59,441 bases of DNA, taken from positions 1 through 59,441 of the forward strand of contig VGWX01000004.1 of the NCBI GenBank assembly GCA_016873615.1. Reading direction: 5' to 3'. The DNA is from Nitrospira sp. GTDB taxonomy: Bacteria > Nitrospirota > Thermodesulfovibrionia > Thermodesulfovibrionales > SM23-35. Positions 8,328 to 19,739 of this stretch are shown here, one piece after another. Made by a program: the position numbers and the translations under genes. The notes under the pieces were generated by a model. The model was not told the origin of the DNA, made no database searches, and saw nothing but the letters and a program-made list of their open reading frames with translations. The stretch's first letter is position 1, and each line of letters opens with the position of its first letter.

Positions 8328-8990
8328 ATGATTCACTTTCAGGACGTATCAAAACACTACGACAATCATACAGCCCTGAGGAAAATAACTTTTTACATAG
8401 AAAAAGGCGAGATGGTTTTTGTAACCGGGCCGAGTGGTTCAGGCAAGTCAACGCTTTTGAAACTTATATATATGGCTGAAAAACCTGATGAAGGAGAGAT
8501 AACAGTAGCTGAATGGGAAATAAACAAGCTTAAAGATTCAGCCATTCCGTTATTACGGAGGAATATCGGCGTGGTTTTCCAGGAATTCAGACTGCTCGAT
8601 AACCGGAATATATTTGAGAACATAGCCCTTACACTGCGGATTAGGGGGTTTGACGAAAGAGAGATTAAGGCACGAGTCTTTGAATCACTGAAGATGGTAA
8701 ATTTAAGACATAAAGCTGATAATTTTCCTTCTGCTTTATCAGGCGGGGAACAGCAGAGAGTGGCTATCGCCAGGGCTATTGTTTCTGAGCCTAGGATTCT
8801 TCTTGCTGATGAGCCCACCGGCAATGTAGACCCTGACACCTCGGCAGGAATAATTAGGACTTTCAAGGATATCAATGCAAAAGGCACAACTATCCTTATA
8901 GCAACACATAACAGAGAGATGTTCAGGGAGACGGGCAGGAGGGTAATGAAACTGGATTTCGGGAATTTTACCGGTGAGGAACCCGGATAA
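8328..8990 (+). CDS. ftsE: Cell-division ATP-binding protein FtsE
   Basis: 220 residues, full-length ABC ATPase of the FtsE group: Walker A GPSGSGKST, Q-loop VVFQEFRLL, signature LSGGEQQRVAIARA, Walker B ILLADEPTGNVD, H-loop ATHNREM. FtsE drives FtsX, which regulates septal peptidoglycan hydrolysis on the periplasmic side. It lies directly before ftsX and an EnvC-like gene, matching this role better than a lipoprotein exporter. Confidence 0.93.
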   Translation: MIHFQDVSKHYDNHTALRKITFYIEKGEMVFVTGPSGSGKSTLLKLIYMAEKPDEGEITVAEWEINKLKDSAIPLLRRNIGVVFQEFRLLDNRNIFENIALTLRIRGFDEREIKARVFESLKMVNLRHKADNFPSALSGGEQQRVAIARAIVSEPRILLADEPTGNVDPDTSAGIIRTFKDINAKGTTILIATHNREMFRETGRRVMKLDFGNFTGEEPG

Positions 8991-9866
8991 ATGAGTCTTT
9001 CCTACTCTTTCAAGCTCGCAACCCGCAGCCTGCTGCATGAGAAATGGATAAATCTGCTATCAATTCTTACAATAGCAGCCGGCCTTCTCATCACAGCCCT
9101 TACTATATTCTCTGTCTATAACATAGATATTGCGACACAGAAACTCCCTGATAAATTTTCCGTGATGCTTTATCTGAAGGATAATATTTCAAGGCAGGAT
9201 GTGGACCATATCATCGATACTGCCAGGAGAGACAGTGTGGTAGAAAAGGTGAAATACATCCCTAAAGACGAGGCGATGAAGGAACTGAAAACTGTCCTGA
9301 AAAATACGGAATATGTGCTCGACGGCCTGGGAGAGAATCCACTGCCGGATACTATAGAAATAAAATTAAAGAGCGAGACAATAACTCCGGATATCGTAAA
9401 AAGATTTTCCGCGAGGCTTAAAGAAACAAAAGGGATCAACGAGATAGAGTATGGCGAAAAATTCCTGTCTTCGATATATTCCTTAAGGGTTGGAGTGAAA
9501 GCAATAGGCATTATCTTTATAATCATTATGTCTGCCGGAATGCTCTTCGTCTGTTACAGCACAGTTAAAATTCTCTTTTACAGAAAACATGAGGAGATAG
9601 AAACTTACAAGCTGCTTGGCGCTACAAAGACCTTCATAAGGGGTCCTTTCATTATAGAAGGCGCAGTCATTGGCTTTTTCGGCGGAATGCTGAGTCTTGC
9701 AGGAATGCTGTCCTTATATTATTTGTTCATTCTCAGGATAAGCGCTACATTTCCCCTTTTCAAGACAATACACTTCCCTGTTGAGATAGCCTTTACCCTC
9801 CCCCTCGCAGGACTTCTCCTTGGCATATCAGGAGCCGTGATAGCAATAGGCAGGATTCGGTATTAA
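8991..9866 (+). CDS. ftsX: Cell-division membrane protein FtsX
   Basis: 291 residues. One N-terminal membrane helix (about 22-42), a periplasmic domain (about 45-165) and three C-terminal helices (about 170-195, 220-245, 262-285), the FtsX topology. The periplasmic loop recruits EnvC-type activators. It starts immediately after the ftsE stop. The family is variable in sequence, but neighbours and topology make the call firm. Confidence 0.92.
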   Translation: MSLSYSFKLATRSLLHEKWINLLSILTIAAGLLITALTIFSVYNIDIATQKLPDKFSVMLYLKDNISRQDVDHIIDTARRDSVVEKVKYIPKDEAMKELKTVLKNTEYVLDGLGENPLPDTIEIKLKSETITPDIVKRFSARLKETKGINEIEYGEKFLSSIYSLRVGVKAIGIIFIIIMSAGMLFVCYSTVKILFYRKHEEIETYKLLGATKTFIRGPFIIEGAVIGFFGGMLSLAGMLSLYYLFILRISATFPLFKTIHFPVEIAFTLPLAGLLLGISGAVIAIGRIRY

Positions 9867-9871
9867 ACAAA

Positions 9872-11116
9872 ATGCAAAGAGCGAATAGCATAGGGTTTAA
9901 AGCTAAAAGGAAAATTATAATTGATGAAATAATTGAAAATCCAAGCATTCAACACTTCATACTCGTTGTCTTTTGTTTGTTACTCTTTGCTCTATGCTCC
10001 ATGCTCCATGCTGATTTTTGTCTTGCTGCTACGCCTCAGGAAGAATACAAAAAAATACAAAAAGAGATCAAAACACATAAAAAGAAACTGGCTGATGCAA
10101 AAAAGCGTGAATCCTCTATCCTAACCGATATCGAATATGCAAACAGACATCTGAAAGCAATAGAGTCTGACCTGAAGGAATACAGGAATCAGCTTCAGAA
10201 CACTGAAGCCCGCATTGCAAGGGTAGAGCATGAAATCTCTCAGCATAAAACCAATATCGAGAAGATCAGGGAATGGATACAAAGAAAACTCAGGGCAATC
10301 CACAAATATGGACACAGTTCAGACGTTGTAATGCTCCTCCTGAGCGCCGATGACAGTTCTCAACTCATGCGAAGCAGCAAATATCTGCAGTATATTGCTG
10401 TTTATGAACACAATTTACTGAATACCTATAAAGCGGACCTGGAAGATTTGAATAAGAAAGAAAAACAGCTTTCAACGCTCAGGAAAGACCTCATAAAGAA
10501 CAAGGAGAAAGTTAAAGCAGAAGAGCGATCTCTTGAAGAAAAGAAGAAGCGTAAGGAAATATTGCTTGCATCTGTAAAAAAAGAAGGGGTCTCCCATTCA
10601 AGGATGCTGCAGGAGTTGAAAGACGCCTCAAAAAAAATAATGGAGATTATCAGGGAGTCTGAAAAGTCTGAAACTGCTAAGGAAAAAGAAGGAATCTTCA
10701 CCGGTAAAAATTTTTCGGGTCTGAAGGGCAAGCTTCCATGGCCTGTAGACGGCAAGGTTATAATCCCCTATGGTTCCCAAAAGGATCCCCAGTTCAATAC
10801 CCCTATTTTCAGGAACGGCGCATATTTTCAGTCAGGCGCCGATTCGTATGCAAAAGCAGTGCACAATGGCAAAGTGGTTTTTGCAGAATGGTTCAAAGGA
10901 TACGGTCAGCTCGTAATCGTTAACCATGGGGACGGGTACCATACCCTGTATGGAAGCTTATCAGAGATTTTTACAAAAGTTGGAGATATAATAAAAGGAA
11001 AACAGATTCTCGGCAGGGTTGGGAATTCAGGTCTCTTGAATTCGTCCGGCCTCTATTTTGAACTGCGATATAAAGGCAAGCCGCTTGATCCATTACAGTG
11101 GCTGCGCAGGAGATAA
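9872..11116 (+). CDS. EnvC-like murein hydrolase activator (coiled coil + degenerate LytM/M23)
   Basis: 414 residues: a hydrophobic export signal (about 30-52, ending LAAT), a long coiled coil (about 55-265), and a C-terminal LytM/M23 domain (about 285-414). The M23 zinc ligands appear lost: the usual HxGxD reads QSGADS, the YAHL region reads LYGSL and the HLHFE region reads GLYFELRY. Such degenerate domains activate amidases rather than cut peptidoglycan, as in E. coli EnvC, which FtsEX controls. This fits the position right after ftsEX. The first ~45 codons are doubtful: their DNA contains inverted copies of a 'GCAAAGAGC..ATAGCAT' word and may be recruited repeat; the true start may lie further in. 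Confidence 0.85.
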   Translation: MQRANSIGFKAKRKIIIDEIIENPSIQHFILVVFCLLLFALCSMLHADFCLAATPQEEYKKIQKEIKTHKKKLADAKKRESSILTDIEYANRHLKAIESDLKEYRNQLQNTEARIARVEHEISQHKTNIEKIREWIQRKLRAIHKYGHSSDVVMLLLSADDSSQLMRSSKYLQYIAVYEHNLLNTYKADLEDLNKKEKQLSTLRKDLIKNKEKVKAEERSLEEKKKRKEILLASVKKEGVSHSRMLQELKDASKKIMEIIRESEKSETAKEKEGIFTGKNFSGLKGKLPWPVDGKVIIPYGSQKDPQFNTPIFRNGAYFQSGADSYAKAVHNGKVVFAEWFKGYGQLVIVNHGDGYHTLYGSLSEIFTKVGDIIKGKQILGRVGNSGLLNSSGLYFELRYKGKPLDPLQWLRRR

Positions 11117-11134
11117 ATCTTGGAGGATAAATAA

Positions 11135-12448
11135 ATGGGTAAAAGGATGATGGGTAAAAGGATAATCCTGATGGTGGCTCTCATATTTGCTGTCGCATCA
11201 ACAGGTATTCTCATTGGCAGATGGACTATAAGCAGTGTTGATGCTGAAATGAGCGGATATGACGAATTGAGGGTTTTTTCAGAAGCCCTGTCTATCGTAA
11301 GGAAAAACTATGTAGAAGATACAAAACCGAAAGATCTCGTATACGGTGCGATTAAAGGAATGCTTGGTTCCCTTGACCCACATTCTGCTTTCATGTCACC
11401 CGAACAGTATAAAGAGATGCAGGTGGACACAAAAGGAAAGTTTGGAGGTATTGGTATACAGATAGGCATAAAAGATGGAATGCTGACGGTAATTGCCCCT
11501 ATCGAGGACACCCCGGCATACAAGGCCGGAATAAAGGCAGGCGATAAAATAATCAAGATTAACAATGAATTTACAAAGGATATGAGTCTGCATGATGCTG
11601 TCAGCAAGATGAGGGGAACTCCGTCGAGTTCTGTGAAGATAACCATCATCAGGGAAGGTTGGAAAGAAACAAAGGACTTTACCATGGTAAGAGAGATAAT
11701 AAACATCAAGAGTGTAAAGTCAAAGCTCATCGAAGACAGTATAGGATATGTCAAGATAAACCAGTTCCAGGAGCAGACTTCATCTGATCTTTCTTCTGCC
11801 ATTGAGAAACTGACAGAGCAGAATATAACTGCTCTCATCCTTGATCTCAGGAACAATCCCGGAGGTCTCCTGAACAGCGCAATTGATGTCTCAAGCCAGT
11901 TTCTGCAATCAGGCAAATTGGTGGTATTCATAAAAGACAAAAAGGGAGAAAAGATCGAGTACCGCAGCTCAACGAACAAATTAAACTCCAACATACCGAT
12001 GGTTGTTCTGGTTAATCAGGGCAGTGCAAGCGCATCAGAGATCGTTGCCGGAGCGCTGAAAGACTGGAACAGGGCTGTAATCATAGGCACCCAGACCTTT
12101 GGCAAAGGGTCTGTCCAGTCAGTCGTGCCCCTTGGGGATGGCTCTGCACTCAGACTCACTACAGCACGTTATTACACACCGAAAGGAGTATCCATACAGA
12201 CAACGGGGATTACACCTGACATCATGGTAAAGCCCGAGGTCAAAGAAGGGGAGAAGAGCCGGCCTGCAATAAGAGAAAAAGACCTCGAGAGGCATCTTAA
12301 GAATGGTGTGGAGATGGAAGAAAAACCAGATGAGCCTGAGGACGTGATTCCCATTGAAGTTGATGAAAAAGAGGATATACAGCTTCAAAGGGCGATAGAC
12401 CTTCTCAAGACATGGAAGGTCTTTAAGGAACTGCCAAAGGCATCATAA
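11135..12448 (+). CDS. ctpA: C-terminal processing peptidase (S41, CtpA/Prc type)
   Basis: 437 residues: N-terminal membrane anchor or signal (about 8-30), PDZ domain (about 100-185, FGGIGIQIGIKDG...YKAGIKAGDKI), and the S41 protease domain with the Ser nucleophile in GSASASEIVAGAL and the Lys base in TFGKGSVQ. It acts in the periplasm and trims or degrades envelope proteins, often hydrolases or their regulators. TTGGAGGATAAATA upstream is a good ribosome-binding site. Last gene of the ftsEX-envC run, so likely part of the same cell-wall module. Confidence 0.93.
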   Translation: MGKRMMGKRIILMVALIFAVASTGILIGRWTISSVDAEMSGYDELRVFSEALSIVRKNYVEDTKPKDLVYGAIKGMLGSLDPHSAFMSPEQYKEMQVDTKGKFGGIGIQIGIKDGMLTVIAPIEDTPAYKAGIKAGDKIIKINNEFTKDMSLHDAVSKMRGTPSSSVKITIIREGWKETKDFTMVREIINIKSVKSKLIEDSIGYVKINQFQEQTSSDLSSAIEKLTEQNITALILDLRNNPGGLLNSAIDVSSQFLQSGKLVVFIKDKKGEKIEYRSSTNKLNSNIPMVVLVNQGSASASEIVAGALKDWNRAVIIGTQTFGKGSVQSVVPLGDGSALRLTTARYYTPKGVSIQTTGITPDIMVKPEVKEGEKSRPAIREKDLERHLKNGVEMEEKPDEPEDVIPIEVDEKEDIQLQRAIDLLKTWKVFKELPKAS

Positions 12449-12521
12449 AAACAGCAGACAGTAGAGTGTAAACAGCATATAGAGAGTTTTATACTAATAT
12501 GACCATAAGCAAGGTTACATT

Positions 12522-12603
12522 TGTCATTCCCGCTCTACGAGTCGTAGACTTGTCGGGTCGCCTCGGCGAGTCGCCTGAGGTGACCCGACAAGCGGGAATG
12601 ACA
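12522..12603. repeat. Intergenic palindromic element, 82 bp
   Basis: Outer arms TGTCATTCCCGCT (12522-12534) and AGCGGGAATGACA (12591-12603) are a perfect inverted pair; inner arms TTGTCGGGTC (12550-12559) and GACCCGACAA (12582-12591) are too, with CTCGGCGAGTCGCCTGAG at the tip. Related elements lie at 31786-31852 and 42657-42799. Could fold into a long cruciform or RNA hairpin and act as terminator of the operon, but there is no U-tract. Confidence 0.8.
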
Positions 12604-12665
12604 TCCATGTAGCCTTACTTTTGCACTTATTAGTAACTCGCAACTTTTAACTATTAACTTTTTTT

Positions 12666-12869
12666 ATGTTAACCACAAAGGATGCTATTGAACAGAGACG
12701 GAGTATCGGGAAGTTTAAGCCTGATCCTGTACCCGATGAATATATAATGGCCCTCCTTAACGCCGCGAGACTGGCCCCTTCAGCCTCAAGTCAACGTTTT
12801 GATGATTACGGCTCCGACAACAACTTCTACTTCATCTACTACGCGCATCAATTCATCTCAAATTGTTGA
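12666..12869 (+). pseudogene. Nitroreductase family, N-terminal fragment
   Basis: The first ~45 residues, TTKDAIEQRRSIGKFKPDPVPDEY and LLNAARLAPSASSQ, are the typical N-terminus of an FMN nitroreductase (usual length 170-220), including the RRSIRKF-like FMN-binding start. After about base 12805 the similarity stops and the frame runs into unrelated sequence, ending at 67 codons. The rest of the gene is not found nearby. A deletion remnant. Confidence 0.75.
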
Positions 12870-12903
12870 TCACTTCAGTTGAAAATGAGCATTTTTCAGT
12901 TCA

Positions 12904-12926
12904 CTCCCTCCCCATGAAGGAGGGAG
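12904..12926. repeat. Hairpin CTCCCTCC/GGAGGGAG
   Basis: Perfect 8-base stem with a short loop, of the same CCCTCC/GGAGGG style as the repeats in the rnf region and inside hemH. It sits between the nitroreductase remnant and the 3' end of the cupin gene. Confidence 0.55.
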
Positions 12927-12944
12927 CATCCATGATCAAGTTTT

Positions 12945-13334
12945 TTAGTGATGTTCCGCAGCCTCAGCAGCATCTGCTTCGGCCTTTGTCTTATGCACCG
13001 TCCCATCAGGATGATTGGGTGGACTGTAAATCGTGTAGAGCCTGAGTGGTTTTGTTGGGGATGTATTAATAACATTATGGTATGTTCCGGCAGGAACCAT
13101 AACTGCGTCACCATCACCGGCGATGTGTTTTTCCTTTTCGTTAAAAACGAATTTTGCAGTGCCTTCTTCGACCCTGAAGAACTGGTCGACAGACGGATGT
13201 ACTTCATTGCCGATTTCCTCTCCCCCTTGCAGACACATCACCACTAACTGGTTGTACCTACCGCTGAAAAGCACCTTGCGGAAGAAGTTATTATCTAACG
13301 TCTGTTTCTCAATAGGTCCAAAATACCCTGTCAT
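12945..13334 (-). CDS. Cupin-domain protein
   Basis: 129 residues, single small beta-barrel cupin. Motif 1 is GNEVHPSVDQFFRVEEGTAKF (a G-x5-H-x3-E-like pattern) and motif 2 is VPAGTYHNVINTSP; the His residues are the likely metal ligands. C-terminal tail is Ala/Glu/His-rich. Preceded by an excellent ribosome-binding site (AGGAGGTG). Function of such stand-alone cupins is not deducible. It is divergent to nothing and downstream of katG in the same direction, so possibly part of the same stress locus. Confidence 0.82.
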   Translation of the reverse strand: MTGYFGPIEKQTLDNNFFRKVLFSGRYNQLVVMCLQGGEEIGNEVHPSVDQFFRVEEGTAKFVFNEKEKHIAGDGDAVMVPAGTYHNVINTSPTKPLRLYTIYSPPNHPDGTVHKTKAEADAAEAAEHH

Positions 13335-13429
13335 TAAGCACCTCCTTTTAGTCTTATTTCATTGATCCCTGTTTTTTAAATAACTTATTTGAGCAATTTC
13401 AACTATATAATAGGCCCTTTATGCTACGG

Positions 13430-15664
<2,235 letters not shown>

Positions 15665-15748
15665 TTATCGTTATGTATTATTCATTATTCACCAGCGGGG
15701 AACAGTTATCTTAACGCATTGTTATCACCTTCTCAAGATTATGAAAAT

Positions 15749-15762
15749 TTACTATATAGTAA
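15749..15762 (-). promoter_or_regulatory. Palindromic operator upstream of katG
   Basis: TTACTATATAGTAA is a perfect 14-base palindrome about 135 bp before the katG start. The core ACTATATAGTAAT recurs at 16241-16253 over the promoter of the Fur/PerR-type gene. The half-site TATAGT may also be the -10 element here. A Fur-family box for peroxide-responsive control is the natural reading; inferred. Confidence 0.6.
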
Positions 15763-15789
15763 TCAATACTATTAAAGAAGAAAAAAATA

Positions 15790-16233
15790 TCAGCCTTTTC
15801 TGCACTTGCTGCAAAGACCTTCAAGCACTACCTTTTTACTTATCACCGTAAACTGCTTACTGATTTCATCAGGAACAGTTATATTGTCAAACTCGCTGCT
15901 ATGAAAATCTATTATGCTGCCACAGTGAATGCACCTGAAATGGTGATGGATATCCATATCAGGATCATACCGCTTTGCCTGTCCGTACCCCTCAACTACA
16001 TTTGTAATGCCAATTTTAGAGAAAGTCAAGAGGGTCCTGTTCACCGTATCGAATGAAATATTCGGTATCTTCTTGACTATTCTCTTATAAATGTCATCAG
16101 CAGTAGGGTGATCCTTGGCTTTAAGAAGTTCCTCGTAGATAGCTGTGCGCTGAGGAGTTATCTTCATACCATGTTCTTTGGATCTCTGATAAAACATTTC
16201 TATCTTTTTATTTTGTTGTAATTTCGATTCCAT
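15790..16233 (-). CDS. Fur family regulator, PerR-like
   Basis: 147 residues from MESKLQQ. An N-terminal winged helix (EHGMKITPQRTAIYEELL...HPTADDIYKRI...ISFDTVNRTLL) and a dimerisation domain with HHHFRCIHCG and CSKCRKG, two CxxC pairs that form the structural zinc site in PerR/Fur proteins. An upstream in-frame ATG (16269) overlaps the -35 and is unlikely. Its position beside katG and the shared palindrome suggest a peroxide-sensing repressor that also controls itself; which metal it senses cannot be read from sequence. Confidence 0.85.
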   Translation of the reverse strand: MESKLQQNKKIEMFYQRSKEHGMKITPQRTAIYEELLKAKDHPTADDIYKRIVKKIPNISFDTVNRTLLTFSKIGITNVVEGYGQAKRYDPDMDIHHHFRCIHCGSIIDFHSSEFDNITVPDEISKQFTVISKKVVLEGLCSKCRKG

Positions 16234-16269
16234 ATTTAAAACTATATAGTAATTATTCTTAATTGTCAA
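16234..16269 (-). promoter_or_regulatory. Promoter/operator of the Fur-type gene, probably leaderless
   Basis: On the minus strand: -35 TTGACA (16269-16264), 17-bp spacer, -10 TATAGT (16246-16241), then seven bases before ATG at 16233. The -10 lies inside the palindrome ACTATATAGT that is shared with katG, so binding there would block the polymerase. The distance predicts a leaderless mRNA. Confidence 0.6.
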
Positions 16270-16795
16270 GTTAAATTTGCACTATCTCCTTCCAATCCGT
16301 TGAATGTTATATCTTTGCCTTTTTTCGAATAATTGCTGATGAATCACTGGATACGAATTAAATAGCTTGATGTGTCTTTTATCTGACCTGTCACCAATCA
16401 TTGTATCACATTTAACTTAGCGGTTAATGTCACTTGCTGCATGACGTCTACAGATTATCATTTGGTTATGATATCTCTCCTATGTGGCGCATAAGGTGCA
16501 CCACAATAACTTCCCCTATAAAATAATATTTATCATAAAAGACATTAAGAAAACATTGCAAGATGTGCTGATGTAGATGTGAGTTTCATAATCAACATAA
16601 GTTGGATATGTTCTAAGTGCCGACTACTATGTGCACTGTGGTTCCCCAAGGCAATTCCGTTGTGCATTGACTTTAGGGAGTTATGTTGAGTTCCCCGTTA
16701 TGTGAAGTAAACGTTGTAAGCAAAGCCCTTATCGTTGATTCTTAGTAATGGCTTTTCTACACACATATTTTAAACACAAATCCATACTACAACAT
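16270..16795. other. Intergenic region with no recognised feature
   Basis: 526 bp between the Fur-type promoter and the 3' end of the FecR-domain gene. AT-rich, with stops in all frames. I looked for tRNA, attC-like cores, hairpin terminators and small genes and see nothing supportable. Confidence 0.5.
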
Positions 16796-18730
16796 CTAAC
16801 GACTCCCGGAAAATCTTGATAAAAAAGATGTATCCATAGGTCTTTTATCTTTATCTTCCTTAAGCATAATAGTTTGTCTCTCTTTTATTTCTTTCTGATA
16901 ACCTGGAGCGATTTCTTTCTGCTTCCCGGTCGTTATATTCTTCCTTTCTTCAGGCATTAATCTTGGTTTATCTGTAAATCCCTGTTGTAGATGAGCCCTG
17001 TTAAACTCCCTGTTCAGCATATTCAGCCTCTGAGTATCTTCACCAGGCGCTATCCTCTGTCTCCCGCTTATTCCATTGGGTCCTGCTGTTTTATTCATTT
17101 CCTTCTGCTTTACAGGGGGTCTGACCGCGCCCTCTTTAGGTAGTGCTACAGGTCTGTCCTTCTGTTTTTTCTGCATTTTATCCTTACCAATCCCGTGGGT
17201 TGGAACAGGCGTCTTTTTCTTGTCCTCTCCCTGAATCACTTTTGGTCTTTCTCCTGTTGCCTTCTGTTCCTGTGGCCTGACCGCCTCTGGTTTCTGAACT
17301 GATTTAACTGGTTTCGGATAACCTATTCTATTAAGAGGCATGGGATTAACCTGTTTGCCGGTTTTGAAACCTGACTCATACCTGTTAACAGCAACAGGTC
17401 TGCCACTCATCTTGCCTGTCTCTTTAGTCTCTATTATTTTCTTTGGAGGCAAAGATTTCTGTGGCACAGCCTTCATAGGCAAAGGCAGGGAGGTAGTTTT
17501 ACCGGGTTTGATTTCCGGTCTGCCAGGCGATACCTTTATCCCTTCGATAAAAGGATTCGCCGGAGCTCCGCTGACCTTCACAGGCCTTCCGGTAACAAAG
17601 GTCTCACGGTTTATAACCGTTACTGAATCAGCGACTCTGGCATTGTTATAGATATTTGTTATGTTTATGTTCTTAACATTAACCTTTGTTATATTGACGC
17701 TGTGAGGACCATAGTGGCCGTGTCCATAATATGTTTCCCCAGGGGCAAGAGGAACCCATGAGACATAAGTTGGTGTGTATATCCATGCTACAAACCCGGG
17801 CGCCCAGAAAGCAGCATTGATTGCAGGCGGCACCCAGAACCAGCCTATTCCTACCCTGAATGCCCATCTGCCATAATGATATGGAGCCCACCCCCATGGT
17901 TCATATGATACCCAGATATAGTCGCTGTTTATCCAGCACCATCTGCCTGTTCTGTACGGAGCCCAGTTATTAACTACAATCAGAGGCCTCCATACATATC
18001 CGTAATCAGACGTATAAACCCACCTGCCGTTCTCATCGAAATCACTGCTGTAAACGTCAAGCTCAGGCGGCAGATACCGCGAACTTGTCCTTGCCCCTGT
18101 CAGGTAAGAATCACGCGAAAGGTTCCATTTAATCCATTCATCCCTGGGTCTGACGGGAGATAGCTCGGCATAATTATCAGCCCTTACAGAAATCATATTG
18201 CCTGCATCCACCTTTGAGTTGCCATTCTGACTTTCTACATATACAACACCTGCTGTTACGGAAACCTCTGTATGCCCGTTTTCATAGACATTAATATCAA
18301 ATTTCGCTCTTCCATAGGCCATTGCTGACACAAAGGGGGTATCAACCTGAAATACAGAATCCCCTGCAGCAGCGCCCCTGTAATTCACATATATTCTTCC
18401 CTGAGGCATTGCCGCCTGAATGACCTTTCCTTCCTCATCCCTTTTAAGTTTAGTAATATCAAGACTTGTATTTCTGTCTGCCCGCAGATATGTCCCTCCA
18501 AGGAACTGTATCTCTGCCCTGCCGTCATCAGTAACCCATATTTTATCTCCAGGCAGTAACGGCAGGTTTATCGATGCGGCAGCCCATTCAGGGTCCGTGT
18601 CCCTGGATTGAACAACAACATCCCCCTGTACAAGACTCAGACGCGCAGCGCCGATCACATCTGCATGTACCGCTAATGATGTGCCGGTTATGAAAAACAA
18701 CATAAATATTACGAATATCAGCCTTTTCAT
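16796..18730 (-). CDS. Secreted FecR-domain/DUF6600-type protein
   Basis: 644 residues with a clear signal peptide (first ~24, ending AVHA). Residues about 30-190 form a FecR-like beta domain (LVQGDVVVQSRD...LLPGDKIWVTDDGRAEIQF). Residues about 215-345 are the Trp/Tyr-rich segment typical of DUF6600 (GYVWRPLIV.. WAPYRTGRWCW.. SYEPWGWAPYHYGRW.. FWAPGFVAW). The last ~250 residues are a Lys/Pro/Gln-rich low-complexity tail, probably extended in the periplasm. Function unknown; FecR-like domains act in envelope signalling or bind cell-wall components. Monocistronic by position. Confidence 0.8.
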   Translation of the reverse strand: MKRLIFVIFMLFFITGTSLAVHADVIGAARLSLVQGDVVVQSRDTDPEWAAASINLPLLPGDKIWVTDDGRAEIQFLGGTYLRADRNTSLDITKLKRDEEGKVIQAAMPQGRIYVNYRGAAAGDSVFQVDTPFVSAMAYGRAKFDINVYENGHTEVSVTAGVVYVESQNGNSKVDAGNMISVRADNYAELSPVRPRDEWIKWNLSRDSYLTGARTSSRYLPPELDVYSSDFDENGRWVYTSDYGYVWRPLIVVNNWAPYRTGRWCWINSDYIWVSYEPWGWAPYHYGRWAFRVGIGWFWVPPAINAAFWAPGFVAWIYTPTYVSWVPLAPGETYYGHGHYGPHSVNITKVNVKNINITNIYNNARVADSVTVINRETFVTGRPVKVSGAPANPFIEGIKVSPGRPEIKPGKTTSLPLPMKAVPQKSLPPKKIIETKETGKMSGRPVAVNRYESGFKTGKQVNPMPLNRIGYPKPVKSVQKPEAVRPQEQKATGERPKVIQGEDKKKTPVPTHGIGKDKMQKKQKDRPVALPKEGAVRPPVKQKEMNKTAGPNGISGRQRIAPGEDTQRLNMLNREFNRAHLQQGFTDKPRLMPEERKNITTGKQKEIAPGYQKEIKERQTIMLKEDKDKRPMDTSFLSRFSGSR

Positions 18731-18965
18731 TTATTCCTCCTGTAACACCTTATAGTATTTATATTTTTTCTCTAAGCAGTCCTTATCATATTAAAGCATT
18801 TAGTGTGCCATATTTAAATTGCATTAGTTTATAATGGGTTAGAGAATTTCCTTTTGTCAGACTTTCCTTTTTAGGGATTGCATAACCTTTTTCGGAAAAC
18901 TTTTAGTAATCCTGTCTTTTCTGTGGAAACTGTCGGAAAAGGACAGATATAATATGTAAGGTAAA

Positions 18966-19640
18966 ATGTCCAGAATTATATTTGACATTGAGACAGTCGG
19001 AAAAGATTTTAAATCTCTTGATGAGCCGGTTCAGGAATACTTTCTGCGATATGCAGAGACTGCCGATGAAAAAAAAGAGATGAAAGAACAGTTGTCTTTT
19101 TACCCGCTAACAGCCGAGATCGTTACCATCGGGATGCTCAATACGGACACACGTGAAGGCTTTGCATTCTTTCAGACAACAGGAGATCCTCTGCTGCCTT
19201 TTGAAGAAGATAATGTCCGCTATGAAACCGGCACAGAAAAGGAAATTCTTCAGAAATTCTGGAAAATCATGAAAGGCTGCGATAAATTTATTACCTTTAA
19301 CGGAAGAGGTTTTGATTGTCCTTTCATTCTCATCCGTTCTGCTGTTCATAAGATAAAGCCGACAAAGGACCTGATGCCGAACAGATATAGTGACATACAT
19401 GTAGATCTTCTTGACCAGCTCAGCTTTTACGGCGCATCACGGAGAAGGTTTAATCTTGACATGTGGTGCAGGACTTTCGGGATAAAGAGCCCAAAAGAGG
19501 GCGGCATTACAGGTTACGAGGTGAAAGATCTCTTTAAGGCAGGCAGACACCTTGATATTGCGAAATACTGCGTCGGCGACCTCAGGGCAACAATGGAACT
19601 TTTCATGTATTGGGAAAAGTACATAAAGTTCTCGCCATAA
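18966..19640 (+). CDS. Predicted 3'-5' exonuclease, PolB-exonuclease-like (DEDDy)
   Basis: 224 residues. RNase H-like exonuclease with all DEDDy positions visible: IIFDIETVG (first D and E), FNGRGFDCPFI (second D) and YCVGDLRATMEL (Y-x3-D, third D). This matches the group of stand-alone predicted PolB-like exonucleases. It probably trims DNA 3' ends in repair; the substrate is unproven. Divergent from the FecR-domain gene, monocistronic. Confidence 0.88.
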   Translation: MSRIIFDIETVGKDFKSLDEPVQEYFLRYAETADEKKEMKEQLSFYPLTAEIVTIGMLNTDTREGFAFFQTTGDPLLPFEEDNVRYETGTEKEILQKFWKIMKGCDKFITFNGRGFDCPFILIRSAVHKIKPTKDLMPNRYSDIHVDLLDQLSFYGASRRRFNLDMWCRTFGIKSPKEGGITGYEVKDLFKAGRHLDIAKYCVGDLRATMELFMYWEKYIKFSP

Positions 19641-19739
19641 GATCCGGAAGCAGATAAAATCATTCAGGAACAGAAATTATAATTGTTTTTCTCTCAATAA
19701 TCGTAAAGAAATCAAGTCCGGCCAGAATTTCAAGGAGTA

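Noticed and set aside
12863..13365. Plus-strand frames opposite the cupin gene
   Set aside because: The minus-strand cupin has motifs and a perfect ribosome-binding site; these are shadows.
16270..16795. Integron attC site or small RNA
   Set aside because: Single words such as GCGGTTA resemble core sites, but no paired arms or structure could be found.
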